NCBI GenBank assembly: GCA_036365145.1
Contig: JAEOAD010000029.1
Location: forward strand, 21,251,001 to 21,315,000
Direction: 5' to 3'
Length of the DNA: 64,000 nt
From: Orientallactaga sibirica
Lineage: Eukaryota; Chordata; Mammalia; Rodentia; Dipodidae
The notes below the pieces were generated by a model. That model was not told the origin of the DNA. It did no database searches and saw only the letters and a program-made list of their open reading frames with translations. Positions 36,285-47,719 of the stretch are shown piece by piece (within the stretch, counting starts at the first letter, position 1; the number at the start of each line of letters is the position of its first letter). A program made the position numbers and the translations under genes.

Positions 36285-36590
36285 CTTGAAATTCTGATTG
36301 AATTCGCCTGGGGTTTCCCAAGGCAGGGGGATTTTCAATCTTCTCAGAAGACTCTAGTGTGGAAACAAGCCCTGGTTTAGAATCAACAACAGCCGAGGTA
36401 TCACAATCATCTCATATATCTCAGATGTTAATGTGCACACAAATCAAATGAAGGCTTTGCCACAATTGAGACTTATATTCCTGAGGACTACCTCAGGATT
36501 CTGACTTTTCCAAGGTCTCAGGGGTTTCTGATTCATGCATTACACTTTGAATCACAGGATCTGGAAGGGCACAGTCTGTTGCTATAGGAC
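36285..36590 (+). mobile_element. MER5-like hAT transposon remnants (two pieces)
   Basis: AAATTCTGATTGAATTCGCC, CTGGGGTTTCCC and CCCTGGTTTAGAATCA resemble a MER5B end. GATGTTAATGTGCACACAAATC and TTTCTGATTCATGCATTACA resemble MER5A. Both are ancient and approximate. Confidence 0.5.
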
Positions 36591-37814
36591 TCACATAAAC
36601 GTGTAAGAAATGTGATCCACAGGTTTTTAGACCTGCAAAGTCCTCAATTTTGAGGTGGTTCTGTGTTGAAATAAACCGTGCATTGGATTCTGGTCTGTCT
36701 TCAAGTTTAGGACATCCCTCTTTGTTCTATAACATCACCATCTGTCACTATTTAACTGCCACGGCTGGGTCACAAACACTTCCTTCTCTAAGTCAGACCA
36801 AACCTTCCCCAGTAGAGTATCTAAAATTTCAAAAGAGAAGTTTTTGATTCTCTTTTTGTTTCCTGACAATGAAAGGGGTATTATTCTCACATGACCCCTA
36901 AATGGTAATGAGCCTAACACATTTTGTTCTTTGTTCAAGCACTGAACTACATGGGCTGCATAAAATGAGGGGGCTGGACATGTTCTCCAGGGTCCTTTCT
37001 GTGTTTGACAGCCTCTAGTTCTACCACTCTCTAGCCAGAGTAGATGCAATGGACTGTATGCTTTTGAGACTGAACTCCACTCGGCCCATTCCATGCAGTA
37101 ATGTTCCCATTGTTACTCTCTTTTTAAAAGGAATTGGTGAGAGACAAAGGTGAAAGTAAGCCTTGAAAGCTGGGCAGACATCACTCAGTTCTTGCAAATC
37201 AATGAGCTTTAGCAGCTGGCCACTCACAACTACATGGACATGCAGAGTCAGGGCCTGCACAAAGCCTGGATCCCCCACCCCACCCCACAGAGTCCTGCCT
37301 GAAAGGAAGCACCCTGAAGCTCACAGGGATGAAGGTACTTGAAAAGATTACTTTCAACCACTACTGTTCTGATTACCAAAAATGCACATGGCTGGGTGAT
37401 ATAGGATTATCAATCATCATGACTTGCTGGCGATGGCCTCATTTTAGCAACAGAACTCCCTTATTGGAAAGCAGGATGTTTCAGCACCTTAGAGCAGGGA
37501 TTCCTAATTAGAATGTTAATTGTCTAAATAACTGTTTGTTGATGGAGGTCATTGAATCTGCCTTATTTGTTGTAAGAAGTTTAGCAACATCTGTGGTCAT
37601 TGCACACTGGGTGCCAGCAAGGCCCCTCCAGTTGTGGCAAATAAATGTGTCTCTTACTATAAGTCCCTTTGTGGACCATATCACCCCCAATTGACAGACT
37701 GCCCTACATGTAAGTTACTGTAATTTGAAAGTTCATCTAAGACATCTCTTCTTAAATGCTAATGAGCATAAGAGTTACTTGAGGTTTGAAGAGTCAGTGC
37801 TCCAAAGAGAACAG
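36591..37814. other. Unique intergenic sequence
   Basis: Nothing recognised. The 119-codon minus frame at 36735-37094 shows no domain. Confidence 0.4.
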
Positions 37815-38580
37815 ATGTTCAGAAATCACTTGAAACAATGCTCGATATCACCATCACTAGGGAAACACAAATCAAAACTAAAGAAGCTACGATTTCACCT
37901 ACACTGTACTGCTGAAATGAAGAAAATGGACAATAATAACCACAGGAAAGAGTTTGTAGAAATTTGGAATGCTTCTTTCCTAGTGAACTATTAACTAAGG
38001 CATCTATTTTGAAAAACTCTCGTTGGAAAGTCCTTGAAAGGGTAAACATAGAGGTATCATGTGACCTAGTGATCGTTCTCTTAGTCATTTACCTAAAAGC
38101 ATTGAAAACAAGTGTCCACAAATTAAACTCTACATGGATGTTTATAGCATATTATTTACCATATCCAAAAGGTGGAAAGAATAGTGATGTCCTTCAGATA
38201 AACAATATGTTATATCAGTACACTTAGATACACATCCACATTGACACATTTTGTAACATGGCAGAATCACTAAAACATGTTGAGTGAAGTAAGCATTCAA
38301 AGAGAGCAGACTACATGGTTTCATGTATACAAAATGCCCAGAATAGGAAAATCCTAAAAATAAGAAGTGCATTTGTAGTTTCCAGAAACTAGAATGTGGG
38401 AAATAAGAGTAACTGCTAAGGGATACAGGCTTTCTTTGGGAAAAGATAGAAATTACAAAGTAGTGGATGAGTGTACAATTTTGCAAATATACTAAAAGTC
38501 AATGAATTGTACATTTGAAAACTGAATTTTGTGGTATGTGAATGCTATCTTAAGACAACTGTTGTTAAAGAAAAAAGACA
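37815..38580 (+). mobile_element. Ancient L1M (ORF2 end plus 3' UTR)
   Basis: The ORF2 C-terminal relic is readable near 37840-37930 (AATGCTCGATATCACCATCA, GGGAAACACAAATCAAAACT). The 3' UTR ends with AATATACTAAAAGTCAATG, AATTGTACATTTGAAAACTG and GTATGTGAATGCTATCTTAA, as in mammal-wide L1MB/MC-type ends. It predates the rodent-specific L1s here. Confidence 0.8.
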
Positions 38581-38586
38581 AGAATA

Positions 38587-38838
38587 GGGGCTTGAGAGAT
38601 GGCTTATCATTTAAGGCAGTTAGTTGTCTGTGAAGCCTAAGGACCCATGTTTGACTCTCCAGATTCCACATAAGCCAGATGCACAAAGGTGAGGCAAACA
38701 CAAGGGCACACATGCCCATTAGGTGGCGCAAGTGTCTTGAGTTCAGTTGCGGTGGCTGAAGCCCCGGCATGGCAATTCTCATTCTTTCACTCTGTCTCTC
38801 TCTTGTGCCCTCTGTCTAAACAAAAAAATTTAAAAAGG
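38587..38838 (+). mobile_element. DIP-like SINE
   Basis: GGGGCTTGAGAGATGGCTTA head, AGCCTAAGGACCCATG, GCCAGATGCACAAAGG and a CT-rich end. It contains an extra internal segment around CACACATGCCCATTAGG. Confidence 0.88.
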
Positions 38839-38844
38839 CAAAAA

Positions 38845-39050
38845 TTACTGGGCATCTTATTAAAATGAAGATTCTGATTCCAAACGTCTCACATGGGGCC
38901 TGTTTTTCTGGCAATACTTTTTGAAAGCCACATTTTAAAAGGAGAGTTCTCCAGGTGTTCCCTGAGAAGCTGCACTTCAATCACTTTGTGAGAAATGCAG
39001 ATTATCAGACTCCATACTAGGTTTAATTAATTTCAAACTCCGAAAGAAGG
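38845..39050 (+). mobile_element. MER5A-like hAT remnants
   Basis: GGGCATCTTATTAAAATG, AAGATTCTGATTCCAAACG and CATGGGGCCTGTTTTTC resemble MER5A. A second partial match follows (CACTTTGTGAGAAATGCAG). Ancient and fragmentary. Confidence 0.5.
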
Positions 39051-39374
39051 CCCCTACACCATTATCAGCTACATTTTCCCACAAGCTCTCCAGCTTATTG
39101 GATACAGCCTACTGGAGAAGCACTAACTGGGCCATTCCCACTCTGCCTGGTGTCCTATTGTGTGCAAGCATGCTTTGGTGTAAATATTTGATCTTGAATG
39201 AGAAAACATAATATTATTTATAATTTAAATAATTCATTTACATTTATTATAATGCATAATACTGTAGAGAAAAAAAAGTCTGATAGTACAAGAATGTTTC
39301 ATATAAGGTTATTTTATCCATGCATTTTGAATACACCAGGATATTTTTTATTATGCATTTTAAGATTCTGTTAA

Positions 39375-39525
39375 GAGTTAGTACTGTGTTGCAAACCTGT
39401 AATTCTAGCACTGGGAGGTGAAAGGAGGATGATTGGGAGTTTAAACCGAGCCTCAGCCGCATAGCAAGTTTGAGGCCAACCTGAACTACATGAGATCTTG
39501 TTTCAAAAATATGTAAGATATATAA
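39375..39525 (+). mobile_element. Diverged B1-like SINE
   Basis: GCAAACCTGTAATTCTAGC, GAGGCCAACCTGAACTACA and TGAGATCTTGTTTCAAAAA follow the B1 order with many changes. Confidence 0.65.
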
Positions 39526-39689
39526 ATAAATAGAGGGATAAACACACACAGGCTGTAGGATCCATTTATAACTTACTGCTTGGATAAAAGGGGACAACAA
39601 AATATATAGTGAATGAATGCATTTCTTTTCTCATTTGTGAATGTATTACTTCACAGAAACAAAGTGAGGGAGGGATGAGTTACTCTGAG

Positions 39690-39965
39690 TTAGTTGGAGG
39701 GGATATCGTTCATCAGAGTGGGAAAGGCATTTCAGCAGGAGAGTGAGTTGACTGACTGGTGGCATAGTATCTGCTATAAAGAAGCAGATAGTAAACAGGA
39801 AGTGGAGCCAGGCTCCTGAACCTCAAAGCCAGTCCTGAGAGATGCATATCATCTAGTGATCCTTAACCTCCTAAAAGTTCCTCAACCTTCTAAAATAGTG
39901 ACACCAGGGGACTGAGAGTTCAAGCACACAAGCCTAAGAGGCATTTTACATTCAAACTACAACTG
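39690..39965 (-). mobile_element. ORR1/MT-like MaLR solo LTR
   Basis: The plus strand reads AACAGGAAGTGGAGCCAGGC, CTTAACCTCCTAAAAGTTCC, ACCAGGGGACTGAGAGTTCA and ends in TTCAAACTACAA, the complement of a rodent MaLR LTR start (TTGTAGTTTGAATG). It is the same family as the LTR at 44481. Confidence 0.72.
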
Positions 39966-40249
39966 AAGGGAAAAGAGAAGTCTTGAAGAGACATTATGAG
40001 ACTGAGATGAATTTTCTCTCTGGGATTCATTCCCAGTGTTGGAAGTACTACATTGCTATCTCATCTCTTGGCCATATTGTCTTTTCTGTGTGGCAGCTCA
40101 GAATGCGATTGCTCCTTTTGTATAAGCAAAGGAGAGTCTTTATTTTTAATGTTAAGTACATTGTTACTTTCATTACGAGAATAAGAGAAATATTATGTGC
40201 TGTTTGTTTGCTTTCTATGTTGTAAAGGAAGATCAAACTGTAATACCAG

Positions 40250-40490
40250 GCAGGAGAGATGGCTTAGCCATTAAGGCACTTGTCTGCAAAGCCTAAGGAC
40301 CCAAGTTCAACTCTCCAGGTCCCACACAAGCCAGACTCAGATGGTGACTCAATGGTGTAAGGTTGTACATGCCTGCTAGGTAGCATATGCATCTGGAGTT
40401 TCATTGCAGTGGCTGGAGGTCTTGGTGCACCAATTCTGTCTCTCAATTAAAAAAAAAAAAAGTTGCCAAAATAAATTACAAAAAAAAAAA
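40250..40490 (+). mobile_element. DIP-like SINE
   Basis: CAGGAGAGATGGCTTAGCC head, AAAGCCTAAGGACCCAAG, GCATCTGGAGTTTCATTGCAG and two A-rich runs. The target word CTGTAATACCAG (40238) is matched by CCTATAATACCAAG (40491). Confidence 0.92.
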
Positions 40491-40504
40491 ACCTATAATA
40501 CCAA

Positions 40505-41345
40505 GATCTTGTTCCTAGGAGCTAATTTCTACAGAGCTTAATACAGAAATGTTCAATAATCATCTTCCATAAAGCGAAGTGCCCTCAGTCTAAGTAAGAC
40601 ATACACTTAATTAGGCCATCTTGAGTCTATTCACTAAAGAGCCTTCTCCTGCTCCTGCTCTGAAGAGTGAATGTGCTCCCTTGGATTTCTTATTTACTAC
40701 CAGAATATGATTTAGCCTTGGGAAGACTTGGTTCTTCTGCTGATCATTGATTGACAACCATATCAATCACATAGAACTCCAGAAAGCACAGCCAATTGCT
40801 CCTGTTTCCAAGCTGTGTGACTTACCTGCTTCTCCTATTTTCAATGTTCTTTCTAAAGACCCACAATGGGATTCATATTTTCCAATTCATCAAAACACAA
40901 AACCCATCATTTAATTCATTTGGATGATTTGGACAAGTATGTCTAAGAGTGGTTTATTGTAAAGTATGATTCAATGGTATCCTTCGAAAATTCTCAAGAA
41001 GTCTCCAGTCAGGAAACTGTTGTGAAATGTTTCACCCTCCCCAGAATTGACCCATTTGCTTGCAAAGCAAATGCTTCCTTGTCACATGAGTTAATCTATT
41101 TAAATACCAGCATTAGATAATCCCAGACAAAGAATCCTACTGCCCTGCTAATTTACTGAAGGCTGTAGCTTGAGTATTTCCCCCTTCCTTCAGAAATTGT
41201 ATTAAACTTTTCCAATTATTTGACATGTATTAGCTCTGTAACTGAAAACATTTTGGTAATTATTTAATGTTTCATACAATGTGTGATAATTACATGTTAA
41301 AATCATTACCACCATATATTTGAGTTCTTAATTATCTCTTACATA
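40505..41345. other. Repeat-free AT-rich block, candidate CNE
   Basis: No interspersed repeat is visible across ~840 bp. The second half holds a 21-bp near-palindrome at 41053-41073 (arms CATTTGCTT and AAGCAAATG) and several homeodomain-like words (GGTAATTATTTAATG, GATAATTACATG, CTTAATTATC) at 41250-41335. These resemble developmental enhancer composition, but no function can be shown from sequence alone. Confidence 0.35.
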
Positions 41346-41367
41346 TATATACCATCATAAACTTAGA

Positions 41368-41435
41368 CGCTGGACTTGAGAGATAGCACAGTGGGTAAAA
41401 GAAGTTGCTGAACAAGCATGAGGATGTGAGTTCAA

Positions 41436-41471
<36 letters not shown>

Positions 41472-41480
41472 ACACACGCA
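41368..41480 (+). mobile_element. Partial B2-superfamily SINE with (CA)n
   Basis: GCTGGACTTGAGAGATAGCA head and GAACAAGCATGAGGATGTGAG, then a (CA)n array at 41439-41480 replaces the rest. Confidence 0.7.
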
Positions 41481-42600
41481 TGCATACACACCATATCAAA
41501 AGTTAAAAATGGATGCACCCAGTTGCTGAAGCAAACAACTGGGAGCTATTTCATCACTTTTCCTTTTAAGTCATTCAAACCACCAGCAAGACCTATTAGT
41601 GTTCCTTCCATATATTTTTTCTTTTCTGTTCTTTCTCAGGTTTCCATGATCACAACCACCACCTCTTGTCTCTGTGTATTCAATGGCTTCCTCCTGATCC
41701 TTTATTTTGTCCATTCTGTAAACAACAATGGAGTGATTCTTGAAAAACATAATTCCTCTCCTTGTGAAGACCATCCATAGCTTCCCATTGCACCAAGAAT
41801 AAATTGCCATGATTATAACATGCAAGGACTTCCTCCAGCTACAATTTTTCTGGTAATTATAGGCTCATAAGTAATGCTGCCTTCTTTCTGGTCCTAGAAC
41901 AAGCCAACTGTTACCCATGCAGTGTCTTTACTTTTGTTATCTGAACTCCATAAAATATGATTTTATTAATTTTCATAAGAGTTCTTATTATGCAGGGCAG
42001 AGGCTCAATGTGCCTCTTTCGGTTGGCCTTCTATGACTACTAAGGAGTTGTCTCTCATTATCTATCACACAACAGTTTACTTTTCTTTGTAGTTATTTAT
42101 CACACTCTGTGATTGTTTCAAGCATCTGTTTACTTGTTTATAATCTACTCTGACATTTTCTTCAGGAGGAAAGAAATATCTGTGAATTTTGTCATTGTAT
42201 TCAGTAAATACTATCAACAGCTATGAAATAAGCATTTTGGAAATATTGATTAAGCTGAAGATTTGGTATATTTCATATCTTATAAATAACTAGAGCTGAT
42301 TGGTCTTGTTAAGCATGTCAGGGTATATGTGGTGTCACTCATTTAAGATGACATCTGAGTTAACACAATGACATAAAGATCTCTAATGGAATTATCTAGG
42401 TAGTTATCATACAGGCTGTTTCTTAAAGCTCACTGTGTCTGTAACCTGCTCTTTCTTATTGTAAAATTTATGTAAATACCTACGTTCAGTTGGCAAAAAA
42501 AAATTGCTAACATTGCAGCTATTCTCACTAAATGCCTTCTTTATCTTTACATATGATTTAATACAACTAAGATTATTCTTTATTTTATTAAGGGACAATA
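41481..42600. other. Unique intergenic sequence
   Basis: Nothing recognised. Confidence 0.4.
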
Positions 42601-42615
42601 AAAAGCCGAGGGTTT

Positions 42616-44089
42616 CAATCACAAAAAGATAATCCTCACATGGTCTCATTTATCTGTCACTCCTAACCTGAATCCACCTGAGATGTGGCCAAACCTAATA
42701 AGCACTCTGAGGAACAGACATTAGTGAGGGTGGGATGGAGGGAGGGTAAGGGTGGAAAGGAATGAGAGGGTGGGAGGGAGGACAAGGGTGGGGGGATACA
42801 AATCAGGACCCAAAAGGAAATGATACTATAAAACCCTTTATTCTGAACAACAGGCTAAAACATTGATCCTTCAGAGGGCCCGCAGAGGGAACACCTGAAC
42901 CACAGGAAACTGGAGAGAGCATCATAAAGACCAACCTTAATCTTTTCCTGCTTCTCTTTCTCTTCTCTCTCTCTCTCTCTTTCTTTCTCCCTCCCTCACC
43001 TTCCTAGATGCTGACTTATAAGTCCCAGTGCCAGCACAGGGTTAAATTCCACAATGAGCTGTTGATCCGAGACACCTACAAAGTTTCCCAAAAATGACAG
43101 TTTTCTGTCAGAGTTCTTGATGACCCACCAAAGGTTAATAGTAATACCCTAGTGTCAAAGACAGCATACGTGAGTGAGACCAAACATGGGGAGACCTGGC
43201 CAGAATCTGGAAGATGGTCAGTCCCCAGACAGTTAGCTAGTCTAGTGCCAGAGGGTGCTATAAGAGCAACTGGGGGAAAAGGTCCGACATCTGTCCAAAC
43301 AACTTGCAGTCTAAACTACCCAGCAGGAAACAATCTGACCTAATGCTCAAACAAGTGCAGTAGTGGCACACAGCCATGGTGGGTAACCAACTGCTCTTGA
43401 TCTGGCTAGTAGATCCACTCAGTGGAATGGAACTCATTGTGGGAACTGGGAAATTAGTCAAAACCAGGTACAAAAATGATCTCAGTCTCCAAGATCAAGA
43501 TACCACCAAATGTGGGCTAGAAGAGAGCCTATGCATATAAAATTCCCTCCAAAACATCTATGGCCATCCCTTCTATCTAGTACTAACTTCTTTCTCCATT
43601 GGAGAATTTGCTTATCTTTTTTCAGATGGACAAGGAACCTGAAGGGAGGATCAGTCAATCACACCTCACCAGGGCCCCAGCTGAAACCATAGAGTAATGC
43701 AGGGGAAGGGCAAGAATACAGTGTTCATGGTGATCATGACACCAGAAAAAGGCTGAAGAAGAAAAACACAGAGAACATCCAACTTGAACTAAGCCAGATA
43801 TCTAGAGACACAGAGGCTCCCAAAACCTCATCACTGAAGTAGAACTAAAATGACCCCAATGTGGCTCAGGGAAAGTCACGGAAGAGGGGGCGGAAAGAAT
43901 GTTAGAGTCACAAGTTGGGGCATTATGCACAGAGACTGGGGCCTATCCCCATAACTCTTGACTACACCCACAATGCATGACCCACATTCCCCATTGATGA
44001 GGGTCCCCTTGGAAGAGGGAGGACAGGAAGGAGGATAATGGAGCCAACCATGATGAATGTAAAACCAGAATAATATAAATAAATTTTTA
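42616..44089 (+). mobile_element. 5'-truncated L1: complete ~1.4-kb 3' UTR
   Basis: A perfect 15-bp target duplication AAAAGCCGAGGGTTT lies at 42601-42615 and 44090-44104, so both ends are known. The insert starts at the ORF2 terminus (CAATCACAAAAAGATAATC) and contains the whole 3' UTR. First comes a G-rich polypurine part (42720-42800), then a CT-rich tract (42960-43000), then a conserved body, ending AATAATATAAATAAA. It serves here as the reference for the other L1 3' ends in the window. Confidence 0.95.
42720..42800 (+). other. G-rich polypurine segment of L1 3' UTR
   Basis: It contains GGGTGGGATGGAGGGAGGG, four G3 runs with loops of 1, 5 and 1, which fits a canonical G-quadruplex pattern. 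More G3 runs follow. G-rich 3' UTR segments are known from other mammalian L1 lineages. Confidence 0.8.
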
Positions 44090-44180
44090 AAAAGCCGAGG
44101 GTTTAATTCACTGGTAAAGAGCATATCTAATATGTCCATGCCCTAGGCTCAATCCTCAGAATTAAATAAAAAACAAAAAA
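44090..44180 (+). mobile_element. ID-like SINE, target of the L1 insertion
   Basis: GGGTTTAATTCACTGGTAAAG, CATGCCCTAGGCTCAATCC and an A-rich end AATAAAAAACAAAAAAAC follow the ID (tRNA-Ala-like) order. The L1 TSD overlaps its first bases, so the L1 landed in the ID head. Confidence 0.65.
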
Positions 44181-44480
44181 ACAGGAGTTTATTAATTAAA
44201 TACAGAAAGCAACCATAAAACCCCCACCAGCATCTTTATTATTTCACCCTTCATCATAAGGTAGAAGGATAAAAATGGACATCAACTTTATGTTGGACAT
44301 AGCCAGATTTATGTGAGTGGACCATACATATTCTTGGACTTTATTGACTACTATTCTGTCTATAAGGCATATTGTCTGAAGTTCAGTGGTTTCAAAGCCA
44401 AGTACTAATGATGACTGCCAGGGCTTGGTCTTCCTGCATTACTACATACCCATCCCCTTCTAAACTCTACTTCCTCCCCG

Positions 44481-44801
44481 TTGAGGTTTGAATGTGAACT
44501 GTCTCCACACGCTCATGTTCTTGAACACTTGGCACCCAGATGGTAGTGTGGTTTTAGGAGAGTGAAGAATTATCTTTTAAGGTTTAGAGAGACTTTATTA
44601 GATTAAGAGAATAAGGCAGAGGAAGTAAAGAGAGCCCCCACCATGAAGGTGGTAAGAGGTGGTAAAGCCCCAGTAGAATCTTTTGGACATACCCTACATA
44701 GCAGAAGTTGGTCCAGGGGTCATGAAGGTCTCTTTTCTCGCCATATTCCACATCATGAGTCAAAATAAACCTTTCTCCTTTATGTTGTTTCTGTCACAGT
44801 G

Positions 44802-44832
<31 letters not shown>

Positions 44833-44835
44833 CTA
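44481..44835 (+). mobile_element. ORR1/MT-like MaLR solo LTR
   Basis: TGAGGTTTGAATGTGAACTG start, GAACACTTGGCACCCAGATG, and a GAGTCAAAATAAACC polyadenylation region. The end contains a long A run at 44806-44831. It is the same family as the antisense copy at 39690. Confidence 0.75.
44806..44831. repeat. Poly(A) run
   Basis: A run of about 26 A within the end of the LTR. Confidence 0.95.
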
Positions 44836-45344
44836 ATGCAATCCCATTCCCAGTCAAATGGCCAATCATCCAAGTGGAGCAACTCTTCCCTGGTATTTCC
44901 TCATGAAGTTAACATGGAAGAAGTCAGGGCTCATTAATTTCTGATGTAGTTCACCTGAGGATCCTAACAAAGGTGTTAGGGGGAAAATGTATTTCATAGT
45001 AGTTTCTCTGTGTTAATTTGCTTAGGAAATTACTCATGCTATTTGTTGTTACCTTTGAATTGCTTGGACAACCCCCCCCCCCCAAAAAAAAGCAGCTGAT
45101 GGGAGGAAAGGTTTTATTTTGGATCCATTATGGTAGAAAAATGATGGTAGAGCAGGGACTAAACATAATGTCTCACCAAAGCAGGGAGAAGTAAGCAGCA
45201 AGAAAGTAAACTAAGCTCTAGCAAAAGGGAGCTGACTATAACACCCCTAAAGCCTGTAGCCTGAAACACACCTTGTCCAGGAAGGTTCCACTTCCCCAAC
45301 TGTCATAAACTGGGGATCAAATTTCAAAACAGAGCCCTGCAGGG
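44836..45344. other. Unique intergenic sequence
   Basis: Nothing recognised apart from a C13-A8 run near 45072-45091. Confidence 0.4.
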
Positions 45345-45786
45345 GAAAAAAAGAAAAATAAAACAAATAGAATATAGATGTACAGAGGAAGCTTTATTAC
45401 AAGAGAGTGGCTCACACACAGAGGTTAGGCAGTCTGGCAACTTGACATCTGCAAGCTTAAGGCCAATTCTAGTTTCAGTCCAACTCTAAGGCCATGAGAA
45501 CCAGGCGAGCCATTGTTATTCGCAATCCAATTCCAGTGCCCACAGAAACATCACTACTGATGTCAGGGCAGGAGAATGAAAGTACCAACTCAAAAAGAGA
45601 AAATGTTTACTTCCTATACCTTTTTGAATTGTTCGAGCCTTCACCCCAATTGGTGAGGACAACCTGCTTTACTCAGCCTATAGGTTCAAGAGCTAACACT
45701 TCTCAAACATATCTAGAAATAATATTTCATCAGTTTTGTGTACTCCCTAGCCCACTGAAATTGAAATATAAAATTAACCATCATGC
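45345..45786 (-). mobile_element. MLT2-like ERVL LTR
   Basis: The plus strand shows GAAGCTTTATTACAAGAGAG, GGCCATGAGAACCAGGCGAG, ACCTGCTTTACTCAGCC and ends in TAAAATTAACCATCATG. This is the complement of an LTR beginning TGATGGTTAATTTTAT. The 125-codon plus frame at 45494-45871 is a chance frame across this LTR. Confidence 0.72.
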
Positions 45787-45897
45787 ATACAAAATTCTAC
45801 CAACTGCTAAATTTAAAATCTCTGACACAATGGATGTATTTGTTATCCAATTCTTCCAGACATATATATGAAAACTTATACTTGATATATAAATGCT

Positions 45898-46039
45898 AAA
45901 AAGAAGAAGAAGAAGAAGAAGAAGAAGAAGAAGAAGAAGGAGAAGGAGAAGGAGAAGGAGAAGGAGAAGGAGAAGGAGAAGGAGAAGGAGAAGGAGAAGG
46001 AGAAGGAGAAGGAGAAGGAGAAGGAGGAGAAAAAAAAAA
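45898..46039. repeat. (GAA)n to (GAAGGA)n compound microsatellite
   Basis: About 13 GAA units pass directly into some 16 units of a 6-bp GAAGGA derivative and end in an A run. The array is ~140 bp of pure polypurine on the plus strand. The leucine-rich minus frame across it is an artefact. Confidence 0.97.
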
Positions 46040-46687
46040 CTGGGATAGGCAGCTTCTGACCTGGCTTTACTCAAAATTCTGGTATTGTGTAAGGTTTGTG
46101 TAATCATTTACACTAAGTTAAAATGGATCTGGACATATCTTTTAATGAATAGATGTTGCAAAGATAATGGATTATGACTTCCATGATAAGGTTATAAATG
46201 GTAGTAAACATTTACCTTGTGTGAACACACACTTCCCCCTCTCTTTTTCTCTCCCTCTCTGCCTGCCTCCCTCCCTGTCCCTTATATGTCTGTTATGCAA
46301 AAATTTATGTCATGTGTGGTAGTATGAATAGATGTCCTCCAATCTATTCAGGCAGAAGTTTTATTTAAGCTTGTAACTTGGTGTCACTGTGGCTGAATCC
46401 TGAGTACAGCCCCATGGTGTATTTGGGTGAAGATCTGTTTCCAGACAAGAGACATACAAAGTGCTGGAGTTCTGCCATTATCATTTTTCTGGAGTTTGGT
46501 TGCTTTGGGTGGTTGTTGCTTTTCTCTCTCTCCCACTCTATGCACCTTTGAAAGGGGGCCAACTTCTGCCAAGATTGAACTTCTCCTGTATCTGTAAGCT
46601 TCAAATAAATTCCATTCCTTCTATAAAATGTGCATGTGCATGGTTTGGAAGTTTATCCCAGCAATATGAGGCTGACTGTGACAAATT

Positions 46688-46705
46688 TGGTACCAGGAGT
46701 GGGGT
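46688..46705 (+). promoter_or_regulatory. Primer-binding site matching tRNA-Leu
   Basis: TGGTACCAGGAGTGGGGT is complementary over 18 bases to the 3' end (with CCA) of a mammalian tRNA-Leu(UAA), as I recall that tRNA. ERVL and MaLR elements use tRNA-Leu. It sits 4 bases after the 5' LTR, where a PBS belongs. Confidence 0.82.
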
Positions 46706-47719
46706 ACTTTGACATGAATCTGACCGTGTGGGTGTTGGTGTTTTGGAAATTGTGTGCTAAAAATATGAACAACTTGGTGCTTAAACTGAAGATTCCTTCT
46801 AGAGTGATAAACAAAGTATTATTGACTATTCTTATGAGAGTTTAAAAATTCTAAGTGCAGAGAAAATTGTATTTGAAGGCTTTCCTTATGAACCCTCTAA
46901 AGGGAAGAAAAGACTACAGAAAACTTTTTAGAACTGGGCTACTGAAATAAAACCTATTTCTGTTCTGCTGCCCAGGCCCAGAGAATTTGATCAAGGTTAA
47001 ATTTGTAATGGACTGATATGCTTGGCTAAAGATATTGAACTAAAAATTTTAAGATCTAACGTCAAAAAAGTCAGACAATTTTAAAATTATTGGCACAGAA
47101 ACTGATTGCTAAAGCTGCTACTGTCTAATACATTAACAGTTAGAAAGAATATGGCCCAACTATTTGATATTGAAACATTGAAAAAGATGCCTGAGGAAAG
47201 ACTGAATGATAAAGTGCACCTTCTTTTAAAAAATGGCTAGAAAAGGAAAATTCTCTTCAAGATTATGATTTATTTCATCCCTAAATTAAAAATATGCCTG
47301 TATCCTGTACACCTGGTATTAGTTTTGAAAACTAAGAAATACGTGGAGTGGGTCATAACTATATATGATTTCAAAGCTGCTGCTGAGATGCAACCTATAG
47401 GCAGGACATGATAACCCTGATATGCCAATAACACCATTGGAAGATGAACTATAGTTTACATGGAGACCCAAGGATGTTTACATATACCAGGACTGTACAA
47501 GGGCTACCATGGAGGGCTGTTGACTCAGGATAAAAGTTTCCTCTAGCTCAGCCCAGCTGAAGGAGTGAAATTAAAAATTACAGAGGATATCATATATAAG
47601 CTACAGATATTTGATGGTTTGCTTGAAGGTTGATTTTTCCAGTCTCTCTTTGTCATGCCTTAAAACAGTTGAAAATATTTACTCTGTGCCATTATATGTT
47701 AAAAAATATGTAGCATTTG

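Noticed and set aside
45494..45871. 125-codon plus-strand ORF, the longest clean frame outside L1 and simple repeats on that strand
   Set aside because: It lies across the antisense MLT2-like LTR and has no recognisable domain.
45781..46107. Minus-strand ORF of 108 codons with a long Leu run
   Set aside because: It is the translation of the GAA/GAAGGA microsatellite; the frame is open only because of the repeat.
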